In this document: positions 35,872 to 42,722 of the stretch, one piece after another
Numbering within the stretch: position 1 is the first letter of the stretch
Layout: the number at the start of each line of letters is the position of its first letter
NCBI RefSeq assembly: GCF_028293835.1
Contig: NZ_JAQGNX010000084.1
Coordinates: 1 to 42,722, forward strand
Reading direction: 5' to 3'
DNA: 42,722 nt
Source: Pseudomonas sp.
GTDB lineage: Bacteria > Pseudomonadota > Gammaproteobacteria > Pseudomonadales > Pseudomonadaceae
Translations under genes and position numbers: made by a program
The notes under the pieces: generated by a model
What the model saw: only the letters and a program-made list of their open reading frames with translations
Told to the model about the DNA's origin: nothing
Databases searched by the model: none

Positions 35872-35924
35872 CATACAGAATGTATGTAAGACGCTCTGAA
35901 TCCTGTATTTTGCTGGAATCTGTA
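35872..35924. promoter_or_regulatory. Palindrome and direct repeats upstream of the second MocR gene
   Basis: CATACA-gaa-TGTATG at 35872-35886 is a perfect dyad. Downstream, GAATCcTGTA (35898-35907) and GAATCTGTA (35916-35924) are direct repeats 18 bp apart. Direct repeats are common MocR sites, so this may control the DUF1127 and MocR genes. Confidence 0.45.
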
Positions 35925-35961
35925 CTGGTCAACCGCAACGGTAATCTGTCGAGAGTACGCT

Positions 35962-37383
35962 ATGACCCTCTACGTCAACCTCGCCGACCTGCTTGGTCAG
36001 CGCATCGAAAATGGCTTCTATCGCCCCGGCGACCGCCTGCCTTCAGTGCGTGCATTAAGCCTGGAACACGGGGTAAGCCTGAGTACCGTGCAGCAGGCGT
36101 ATCGTTTGCTGGAAGACAACGGCTTGGCAGCGCCGAAGCCCAAGTCGGGCTATTTCGTGCCGGTAGGCCGCACAGCCCCTGCCTTGCCCGCCGTGGGACG
36201 CCCCGCACTACGGCCAGTGGAAATTTCCCAGTGGGACCAAGTGCTTGAATTGATCCGCGTGGTGCCGAACAAGGACGTGATTCAGCTAGGCCGTGGCATG
36301 CCGGATATCACCAGCCCAACGCTGAAGCCATTGTTGCGCTCGCTGGCGACCATCAGTCGCCGACAAGACATGGCCAGCCTGTATTACGACAACATTTACG
36401 GCACCCACGGCCTGCGGGAACAGATAGCTCGATTGTTGCTGGACTCCGGATGCCAGCTCACGACCAATGATTTGGTGATCACAACGGGTTGCAGCGAGGC
36501 GCTGTCCACCAGCATCCGCGCGATCTGCAAGCCTGGGGACATCGTTGCGGTGGATTCACCGAGCTTCCATGGGGTGATGCAGATGCTCAAGGGCTTCGGC
36601 TTGAAAGCGCTGGAAATCCCGACCGACCCCATCACCGGCATTAGCCTCGAAGCGTTGGAGTTGGCGTTGGAGCAGTGGCCAATTAAAGCCATTCAGTTGA
36701 CCCCCAATTGCAATAATCCGCTGGGCTACATCATGCCCGAGGCGCATAAAAAGGCCTTGCTGACCCTGGCTCAGCGCTATGACGTGGCGATCATTGAAGA
36801 CGATGTGTACGGCGACTTGGCCTACACCTACCCGCGACCGCGGACGATCAAGTCCTACGACGAAGATGGCCGCGTCCTGCTGTGCAGTTCGTTTTCGAAA
36901 ACCCTCGCCCCAGGGGTGCGCATTGGCTGGGTCGCGCCCGGTCGTTATTTGGAACAAGTGCTGCACATGAAGTACATCAGCACTGGCTGCACTGCCACCC
37001 AGCCTCAATTGGCCATCGCTGAGTTCCTCGAGGAGGGGCATTACGAACCGCATTTGCGGCGGATGCGCGGGCAATATCAACGCAGTCGCGATCAAATGAC
37101 TGACTGGGTCATGCGCTATTTCCCACAGGGCACACGGGTTAGCCGACCCCAAGGTGGTTTTATGCTGTGGATCGAGCTGCCAGAGGATTTCGACACGTTA
37201 CGCCTGAACCGCGCGTTGCTCGGCCAAGGCATCCAGGTGGCGGGAGGCAGTATTTTTTCAGCAGCGGGAAAATATCGGAATTGCCTGCGAATGAATTACG
37301 CGTCCAAGCCCACCGCCGAGATTGAAAACGCTGTGAAAACGGTAGGCTCAACCATAGCGCGCTTGCTGAGCGAAACCGTGTGA
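35962..37383 (+). CDS. MocR/GntR-family regulator with aminotransferase domain
   Basis: A 473-residue MocR protein: a GntR winged helix (residues about 5-68, with YRPGDRLPSVRALSLEHGVS) and an aminotransferase-I-like domain (about 100-465). The PLP Lys313 is in SSFSKTLAPGVRIGW, with the Asn and Asp contacts in TPNCNNPLG and IIEDDVYGD. Its target is unknown. It is divergent from the DUF1127 gene and convergent with the MFS gene. It differs from EnuR in its loop sequences and is not part of the ectoine locus. Confidence 0.88.
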   Translation: MTLYVNLADLLGQRIENGFYRPGDRLPSVRALSLEHGVSLSTVQQAYRLLEDNGLAAPKPKSGYFVPVGRTAPALPAVGRPALRPVEISQWDQVLELIRVVPNKDVIQLGRGMPDITSPTLKPLLRSLATISRRQDMASLYYDNIYGTHGLREQIARLLLDSGCQLTTNDLVITTGCSEALSTSIRAICKPGDIVAVDSPSFHGVMQMLKGFGLKALEIPTDPITGISLEALELALEQWPIKAIQLTPNCNNPLGYIMPEAHKKALLTLAQRYDVAIIEDDVYGDLAYTYPRPRTIKSYDEDGRVLLCSSFSKTLAPGVRIGWVAPGRYLEQVLHMKYISTGCTATQPQLAIAEFLEEGHYEPHLRRMRGQYQRSRDQMTDWVMRYFPQGTRVSRPQGGFMLWIELPEDFDTLRLNRALLGQGIQVAGGSIFSAAGKYRNCLRMNYASKPTAEIENAVKTVGSTIARLLSETV

Positions 37384-37396
37384 CCGCCACTCGCCC

Positions 37397-38542
37397 CTAG
37401 GCCATGGCCGGTTGCACACCGAACGCACCCCGGCGCAGGGACAGGATCACCAGACCTAACGCGCCTGCCGCCATCAGCAGCGGCAATGCATGACCGCTAA
37501 CCCATTGGCTGCCAGCCCCCGCGGCCAATGGCCCCAACAAACAGCCAATACCCCATAGCTGGGCAACGTGAGCGTTGGCACGCACCAGCGCGTCATCGCG
37601 ATAGCGCTCGCCGATCAGGATCAGCGACAGGGTAAACAGTCCGCCAGCGCTGGCACCAAACAGCACCCAAACCGGCCAGATCAATGCCGTGTCGATGAGC
37701 AACGGCACGGCCAGGCTCGACAGCATTAACATCAGCGCACACCCCGAGAACAGGGTTCGTCGGGATATCCGGTCAGCCAGGGCGCCAATCGGCAGCTGCA
37801 ACAATGCATCGCCGACCACCACGGTGCTGACCATGAACAACGAGATTTCTGGAGTGAAACCCTGTTGCAGGCAATAAATGGGCAGCAGCGTCAGGATCAT
37901 GGCTTCGAATGCGGCGAACAGCGCAATCGCCCAGGCAATCGCCGGTAGCCCTCGACAAAACCCGAACAGGTCGTTGAAGGTCACGTTGCATGCCTCGGTG
38001 CTGGGAGCGCCAGTGCGGCCCAGCAGTAAGCACGGGGAAACGATTAACAACCCGGCGCCCAGCCAAAATCCATAATCGGCCTCCGTTCCGACCACGCCCA
38101 ACAGCAACGGCCCCGCCAGTTGGCTAAGGGCGTAACTGCTGCCGTAAAGGGCGACCAGGCGACCGCGCCAGCGCTCGACCACCAGTTGATTGATCCAGCT
38201 TTCGCCAAGGATGAATACGATGGTCAGAATCACCCCGATCAACAGCCGCAAGACCACCCAAACCGGATAACTCGGTAGCAAGGCGAGCAAACCAATGGAC
38301 AGCGCCCCGCCCCACAGGCACAGACGCATCAGCAGCGGCGTGCCGAAATGCGCCGCGAGGCGACTGGCAACGCTAGCGCCAGCCAGAACTCCAATGGCGG
38401 GCATCGCCGCCATGACGCCGATGGCGAAAGCCCCATATCCCCAGGTTTCCAGCCGCAGCGAGACCAGCGGCATGCTGACACCCAGGGCCAGGCCGACGCT
38501 CAGCACCGAAGCCAGGACAGCAAAATAAGTAGCCCAACGCAT
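37397..38542 (-). CDS. Major facilitator superfamily transporter (YcaD-like)
   Basis: A 381-residue inner-membrane transporter with about 12 hydrophobic helices. The segment GALADRISRRTLFSG between helices 6 and 8 is the MFS loop motif in the second half, and FILGESWINQLVVERWRGR is typical of the YcaD/CynX-like group. ATG 38542 has only a weak ribosome site. It is transcribed leftward, with its end 13 bp from the MocR gene end. Substrate unknown. Confidence 0.83.
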   Translation of the reverse strand: MRWATYFAVLASVLSVGLALGVSMPLVSLRLETWGYGAFAIGVMAAMPAIGVLAGASVASRLAAHFGTPLLMRLCLWGGALSIGLLALLPSYPVWVVLRLLIGVILTIVFILGESWINQLVVERWRGRLVALYGSSYALSQLAGPLLLGVVGTEADYGFWLGAGLLIVSPCLLLGRTGAPSTEACNVTFNDLFGFCRGLPAIAWAIALFAAFEAMILTLLPIYCLQQGFTPEISLFMVSTVVVGDALLQLPIGALADRISRRTLFSGCALMLMLSSLAVPLLIDTALIWPVWVLFGASAGGLFTLSLILIGERYRDDALVRANAHVAQLWGIGCLLGPLAAGAGSQWVSGHALPLLMAAGALGLVILSLRRGAFGVQPAMA

Positions 38543-38572
38543 TTTTTATTAGATCCATAAAAAGCCTTCGCC

Positions 38573-38596
38573 TGTAGCAGCCAACTTGTTGGCGAA
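38573..38596. repeat. Single REP element between pauC and MFS gene
   Basis: TGTAGCAGCCAACTTGTTGG followed by CGAA, one copy of the family found at 22089, 26641 and 31332. Confidence 0.8.
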
Positions 38597-38619
38597 GGGC
38601 CTGACTCGGGGTTCCGGGA

Positions 38620-40113
38620 TTACAACTTGATCCAGGTCGCCTTCAGTTCGGTGTACTTATCGAACGCGTGCAGTGATTTATCGCGGCCATTACCTGATTG
38701 CTTGAAGCCACCGAACGGTGCGGTCATGTCACCGCCATCGTACTGATTGATCCACACGCTGCCCGCACGCAAGGCCTTGGCGGTCAGGTGAGCTTTCGAC
38801 AGGTTGGCGGTCCACACGGCTGCCGCCAGGCCATACGGCGTGTCATTGGCGATCTGAATGGCTTCTTCAGCGGTATCGAACGCAAGCACCGATAGCACCG
38901 GGCCGAAAATTTCTTCTCGGGCGATTTTCATCGCGTTGGTCACACCGTCGAAAATGGTCGGCTCGACATACGTACCGCCCGTCTCTTGCATAATGCGCTT
39001 ACCGCCTGCGACCAATGTGGCGCCGTCGGCGTGACCCGATTCGATGTACGACAGCACGGTATTCATTTGCTGGGTGTCGACCAGCGCCCCGACGTTGGTG
39101 TCCGGGTCCAACGGATTACCGGGCTTCCAGGCTTTCAACGCTTCGATCACCAGCGGCAGAAACTGATCCTTGATGGAGCGTTCGACCAGCAGGCGGGAGC
39201 CGGCGGTGCAGACTTCCCCTTGGTTGAAGGCAATTGCGCTGGCGGCCGACTCGGCTGCCGCCTGCAGGTCAGGCGCATCGGCAAAAACGATATTCGGGCT
39301 TTTGCCTCCCGCTTCGAGCCAAACGCGCTTCATGTTCGACTCGCCGGAATAGATCAGCAACTGCTTGGCGGTGCGGGTCGAGCCGGTGAATACCAGGGTG
39401 TCGACGTCCATGTGCAACGCCAGCGCCTTGCCCACGGTGTGACCATAGCCTGGCAACACGTTAAACACGCCTGCCGGGATGCCGGCTTCAACCGCCAGCT
39501 GGGCCACGCGAATGGCGGTCAATGGCGATTTTTCCGATGGCTTGAGTATCACCGAGTTACCGCTAGACAGTGCCGGACCGAGTTTCCAGCAGGCCATCAA
39601 TAACGGAAAATTCCACGGCACGATGGCCGCGACCACACCGATGGGCTCACGGGTCACCAGACCCAACTGATCATGAGGCGTTGCGGCTACTTCGTCGTAA
39701 ATCTTATCGATTGCTTCACCGTTCCATCTCAAGGCCTGAGCCGAACCTGGAATATCGATGTTCAACGAATCACTGATGGGCTTACCCATATCGAGGGTTT
39801 CGAGCAACGCCAGTTCTTCTACATGCTCGTCCAATAAAGCAGCGAATTGGATCATGGCAGCTTTGCGTTTTACCGGAGCCAAACGCGACCAGACCCCAGA
39901 ATCAAAGGTAGCGCGAGCGCTATCCACGGCCCGCTGGGCGTCAGCGGCATCACAGCTGGCAACTTGCGCCAGCAGACGGCCATCGACAGGGCTGAGGCAT
40001 TCGAAAGTGGCACCGGAAACGGCAGCGGTGTATTCGCCATTAATGTAAGCGCGGCCTTCGATTTTCAGATCGCGGGCGCGTTGTTCCCAGTCAGCACGAG
40101 TCAGGGTGGTCAT
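38620..40113 (-). CDS. pauC: Aldehyde dehydrogenase of polyamine catabolism (PauC/KauB/PuuC)
   Basis: A 497-residue NAD(P)-dependent aldehyde dehydrogenase. Catalytic Cys302 is in FNQGEVCTAGSR, the general base Glu267 in WLEAGGKSPN, and the coenzyme segment is VPWNFPLLMACWK with FTGSTRTAK. In Pseudomonas this enzyme oxidises gamma-glutamyl-aminobutyraldehyde and related aldehydes from polyamines. I chose ATG 40113 (MTTLTRADWEQ) because AGGAGG lies 8 nt upstream; the frame before it is not conserved-looking. It is probably controlled by PauR, encoded in this window. Confidence 0.88.
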   Translation of the reverse strand: MTTLTRADWEQRARDLKIEGRAYINGEYTAAVSGATFECLSPVDGRLLAQVASCDAADAQRAVDSARATFDSGVWSRLAPVKRKAAMIQFAALLDEHVEELALLETLDMGKPISDSLNIDIPGSAQALRWNGEAIDKIYDEVAATPHDQLGLVTREPIGVVAAIVPWNFPLLMACWKLGPALSSGNSVILKPSEKSPLTAIRVAQLAVEAGIPAGVFNVLPGYGHTVGKALALHMDVDTLVFTGSTRTAKQLLIYSGESNMKRVWLEAGGKSPNIVFADAPDLQAAAESAASAIAFNQGEVCTAGSRLLVERSIKDQFLPLVIEALKAWKPGNPLDPDTNVGALVDTQQMNTVLSYIESGHADGATLVAGGKRIMQETGGTYVEPTIFDGVTNAMKIAREEIFGPVLSVLAFDTAEEAIQIANDTPYGLAAAVWTANLSKAHLTAKALRAGSVWINQYDGGDMTAPFGGFKQSGNGRDKSLHAFDKYTELKATWIKL

Positions 40114-40273
40114 TCGAGTGTCCTCCTGTTGTATTTTTGGATACGGATGGCATCCGCTAAAAACAATGATCACCCTAAACCAAGTGCACCGGGTATTTCC
40201 AATATATTTGACACTTATGGGGAAACGGCGACCTGCCGTTCATTTTATTCAACATAATCACAAATTTCAGGTA

Positions 40274-40307
40274 CAAAAAAGCCCGCCTTCTCAGGCGGGC
40301 TCTTTCG
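40274..40307 (-). terminator. Intrinsic terminator after rpmG
   Basis: On the minus strand an 8-bp GC-rich stem (AGCCCGCC/GGCGGGCT, loop of 6) is followed by TTTTTT. It lies about 20 bp after the rpmG stop and ends the ribosomal protein operon. Confidence 0.92.
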
Positions 40308-40324
40308 TAAGAAGGAAAAATCAA

Positions 40325-40480
40325 TTACTTGATTTTGGCTTCTTTGTACATCACGTGCTTGCGAGCTACCGGATCGAATTTTTTGATTTCGATTTTATCC
40401 GGAGTAGTGCGCTTGTTCTTATCGGTGGTGTAGAAATGGCCTGTGTTAGCGCTCGACACCAAACGGATCAATTCACGCAT
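40325..40480 (-). CDS. rpmG: 50S ribosomal protein L33
   Basis: A 51-residue basic protein, [19 protein letters not shown] continuing with [18 protein letters not shown] and ending YKEAKIK, which is L33 of the Cys-free type. GGGAG lies about 7 nt before ATG 40480. It follows rpmB by 11 bp and precedes a strong terminator. The Cys-free form does not depend on zinc. Confidence 0.97.
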   Translation of the reverse strand: MRELIRLVSSANTGHFYTTDKNKRTTPDKIEIKKFDPVARKHVMYKEAKIK

Positions 40481-40491
40481 GACTTTCTCCC

Positions 40492-40728
40492 TTAGACCTT
40501 AGCGCCATTGGCACGGATTTCGAGAAGAATGACATCAATGCCACGCTTGTCGATGATACGCATGCCTTTAGCAGATACGCGCAGACGCACGAAACGATTC
40601 TCGGACTCGACCCAGAAGCGGTGATGCTGCAGGTTCGGCAGGAAACGACGACGGGTTTTGTTGTTTGCGTGGGAAATGTTATTCCCAGTCACCGGACCCT
40701 TACCGGTAACTTGACAGACTCTCGACAT
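40492..40728 (-). CDS. rpmB: 50S ribosomal protein L28
   Basis: A 78-residue basic protein, [20 protein letters not shown] at the N-terminus and [14 protein letters not shown] near the C-terminus: L28. It has only a single Cys, so it is the zinc-independent type. GAGGG lies before ATG 40728. First gene of the rpmB-rpmG operon. Confidence 0.97.
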   Translation of the reverse strand: MSRVCQVTGKGPVTGNNISHANNKTRRRFLPNLQHHRFWVESENRFVRLRVSAKGMRIIDKRGIDVILLEIRANGAKV

Positions 40729-41090
40729 GTCTCAGCCCTCTAAAAACCACATGCCCAACCCGGCATGGGTTGGCCGCTTAATCTCTCAGTTGGCGCCAGG
40801 CGCCGCGTTTCTTTAGGGGTCTTACCGGCTACACCTACAAACGAAGGAACCGGGCCCCTAGAAAAGAGCGCTGCTTTATACCAGAAACCCTGCGATGCAA
40901 CAACAACGCATGTAAATAACCCTTTTCGCGCAGCCTGTTTATTGGCCATCGGCTCAGTCATTGCGGGCCACGGCAGGAAATCGACCACTCGTCGCACCAG
41001 ACCGATTGTCCTGCGCCGATGCATAGTCTAGGGTTAGTCCCTTACCAGACTGCGCCCGCAGATGGGGCCCTATCTGACAGGAATATTGCC
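40729..41090. promoter_or_regulatory. rpmB-binding protein divergent gap with rpmB leader and promoter
   Basis: This 362-bp gap has no gene. On the minus strand TTGTTG (40903-40898), 17 bp and TATAAA (40880-40875) form a likely rpmB promoter. The leader between it and rpmB can fold into hairpins such as CATGCC-gggttg-GGCATG (40753-40770) and GGCGCC repeats near 40793-40803. Possible autogenous control by the ribosomal proteins is inference. No clear promoter was picked for the rightward gene. Confidence 0.45.
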
Positions 41091-42689
41091 ATGCGTCTTA
41101 CGCGTTTCGCTGCCCTACCCCTTCTGCTCGCCCCCTTGCTCTGCCCAATGATGGCTCAGGCGGCGACCACGCTCAGCGTCTGCACCGAGGCCAGCCCCGA
41201 GGGCTTTGACGTCGTGCAATACAACTCGCTGACCACCACCAACGCCTCAGCGGACGTGCTGATGAACCGGCTGGTGGAGTTCGACGCGCAAAGCGGCAAG
41301 GTGGTGCCGAGTCTGGCCGAGAGCTGGAAAATTTCCGACGACGGCCTGACGTACGACTTCAAGCTACGCTCAGGCGTGAAGTTTCACCACACCGAATACT
41401 TCAATCCGACGCGCGACCTGACCGCCGAAGACGTGCAATTCAGCTTCCAGCGCATGCTCGACCCGGCCAACCCGTGGCATAAAGTCGCCCAAAGCGGCTT
41501 CCCGCATGCGCAATCGATGCAACTGCCGGCGTTGATCAAAGGCATCGAAGCACCTGACGCACTCACGGTGCGTTTCGTTCTGACACACCCGGACTCGACC
41601 TTCCTCGCGACCCTGAGCATGGGTTTCGCGTCGATTTACTCCGCCGAATACACCGCGCAATTGCTCAAGGCTGGCACCCCGGAAAAACTCAACAGCCAGC
41701 CGATCGGCACCGGCCCGTTCGTGTTCAAGCGTTTCCAGAAAGACGCCGTGGTGCGTTACGCCGCCAACCCGGATTATTTCGCCGGCAAGCCTGCAGCAGA
41801 CGCCTTGGTATTCGCCATCACCCCGGACGCCAACGTGCGGCTGCAGAAGATTCGGCAGAATGAATGCCAGATCACCCTGTCGCCCAAGCCACTGGATATT
41901 CAGGCTGCCAGCAAGGATCCAGCGCTGAACGTCGTCAAAAATGCTGCGTTCATGACGGCTTTCCTGGCGATCAACAGTCAGCACCCACCGTTGGACAAGC
42001 CTGAAGTGCGCCAGGCGATCAACCTCGCCTTCGATAAGCCGGCTTATCTCAAGGCGGTGTTTGAAGACACAGCTGAACCGGCCAACGGCATTTATCCGCC
42101 AAACACTTGGGGTTACGCCAAAGACCTGCCCGGCTATTCGCACGATCCAGCCAAGGCTCGTGAACTGCTGGCCAAAGTCGGCCTGAAGGACGGCTTCAAC
42201 ACCACCATCTGGACCCGACCGTCTGGCAGTCTGCTTAATCCTAACCCGAGCGCCGGCGCCCAGTTGCTGCAGGACGACCTGGCCAAGGTCGGGATCAAGG
42301 CCGAGATCAAGGTGATCGAATGGGGCGAACTGATTCGTCGCGCCAAGGCCGGCGAGCATGACTTGTTGTTCATGGGCTGGGCCGGTGACAACGGCGACCC
42401 GGACAACTTCTTGTCCCCGCAATTTTCCTGCGCGGCGGTGACGTCCGGCACCAATTTCTCGCGCTACTGTGACCCGACGCTGGACAAGCTGATCACCACA
42501 GGCAAGGCCGCCAGTGATCAAGCCCAGCGCATCGACCTGTATCGGCAGGCGCAAACGCTAATCCAGCAGCAGGCCCTGTGGCTGCCGTTGGCGCACCCGA
42601 CCGCCGCCGCGCTGACTCGCAAAGACGTACAGGGTTATCAGGTCAGTCCGTTCGGACGGCAGGACTTTTCCCACGTGACCCTGAAATAA
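41091..42689 (+). CDS. ABC peptide-type solute-binding protein (family 5, DppA-like)
   Basis: A periplasmic binding protein of 532 residues, family 5 (DppA/OppA). The signal peptide has a hydrophobic core LPLLLAPLLCPM and is probably cleaved after the AQA at residues 22-24. The mature protein starts TTLSVCTEASPEGFD; PSLAESWKISDDGLTYDFKLR is the family's early signature, and GTGPFVFKRFQKD is the domain hinge region. Close relatives bind dipeptides. I chose ATG 41091 (AGGA 10 nt upstream, signal peptide directly after); the longer frame from 41019 has no signal. No permease genes follow before the window ends. Its place after rpmB matches PA5317 of P. aeruginosa from memory. Confidence 0.9.
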   Translation: MRLTRFAALPLLLAPLLCPMMAQAATTLSVCTEASPEGFDVVQYNSLTTTNASADVLMNRLVEFDAQSGKVVPSLAESWKISDDGLTYDFKLRSGVKFHHTEYFNPTRDLTAEDVQFSFQRMLDPANPWHKVAQSGFPHAQSMQLPALIKGIEAPDALTVRFVLTHPDSTFLATLSMGFASIYSAEYTAQLLKAGTPEKLNSQPIGTGPFVFKRFQKDAVVRYAANPDYFAGKPAADALVFAITPDANVRLQKIRQNECQITLSPKPLDIQAASKDPALNVVKNAAFMTAFLAINSQHPPLDKPEVRQAINLAFDKPAYLKAVFEDTAEPANGIYPPNTWGYAKDLPGYSHDPAKARELLAKVGLKDGFNTTIWTRPSGSLLNPNPSAGAQLLQDDLAKVGIKAEIKVIEWGELIRRAKAGEHDLLFMGWAGDNGDPDNFLSPQFSCAAVTSGTNFSRYCDPTLDKLITTGKAASDQAQRIDLYRQAQTLIQQQALWLPLAHPTAAALTRKDVQGYQVSPFGRQDFSHVTLK

Positions 42690-42700
42690 CAGTGCTACCC

Positions 42701-42722
42701 TGTGGGAGCAGGCTTGCCTGCG
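42701..42722. repeat. REP element cut by the right window edge
   Basis: TGTGGGAGCAGGCTTGCCTG followed by CG, a common Pseudomonas REP family different from those inside the window. It continues past the edge. Confidence 0.7.

Noticed and set aside
40114..40260. A sigma-54-like GG...GC pair upstream of pauC (TTGGAAATACCCGGTGCA)
   Set aside because: The GG to GC spacing is 11 rather than 10 bases and the TGGCAC part is poor.
41370..42554. A 394-codon leftward frame opposite the binding-protein gene
   Set aside because: It is antisense to a clear family 5 binding protein with a signal peptide and has no recognisable motif.

Overview
The window reads as a Pseudomonas chromosome carrying the end of a prophage-like element at its left edge. 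The evidence for Pseudomonas is high-GC host coding sequence, several families of Pseudomonas-type REP palindromes between genes, and a gene order (comM ... lysR, MATE, EAL phosphodiesterase, rep, xpt, cycB, pauR, dadX, ridA, dadA, lrp, pauB4-like, MFS, pauC, rpmG, rpmB, peptide-binding protein). From memory, that order matches the PA5290-PA5317 neighbourhood of P. aeruginosa PAO1. A fluorescens-like lineage is plausible but cannot be settled from the sequence.

Region 1 (about 1-3970) is clearly AT-richer and phage-like. A leftward operon encodes a zinc-ribbon protein with two credible starts, two small unknown proteins and a large tape-measure protein that runs off the left edge. Upstream of it lies a gene-poor segment with a strong leftward promoter, a perfect palindrome over its -35/spacer, a structured leader and an intrinsic terminator before the operon. 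This layout resembles a phage late-control region. The element ends inside comM: only the C-terminal part of comM, from the Walker A motif on, is present (3973-4833).

Region 2 (5111-17270) is an ectoine catabolism locus. Leftward: eutB, eutC, doeA, doeB, doeC, doeD, preceded by the MocR-type regulator enuR. Rightward, divergent from enuR: the ABC importer ehuBCDA. Together they import ectoine, open the ring (DoeA), deacetylate N-acetyl-diaminobutyrate (DoeB), transaminate (DoeD) and oxidise aspartate semialdehyde to aspartate (DoeC). EutB and EutC belong to the hydroxyectoine branch, but no eutA is present. A 16-nt motif (13 of 16 matching) occurs both upstream of eutB and between enuR and ehuB, and is a good candidate EnuR operator. 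A Cache-type chemoreceptor gene lies next to ehuA.

Region 3 (19581-31298) holds a LysR regulator divergent from a MATE exporter, a GGDEF/EAL protein, Rep helicase, xanthine phosphoribosyltransferase, a large acetyl-CoA hydrolase/transferase, cytochrome c5 and the polyamine regulator PauR.

Region 4 (30225-42722) holds the D-alanine catabolic operon dadA-ridA-dadX with its divergent Lrp/DadR regulator. It continues with polyamine catabolism genes (pauB4-like oxidase, pauC dehydrogenase), a second MocR regulator beside a DUF1127 protein, an MFS transporter, the rpmB-rpmG ribosomal operon and a peptide-type ABC binding protein. No tRNA, rRNA, CRISPR array or transposase gene was recognised.
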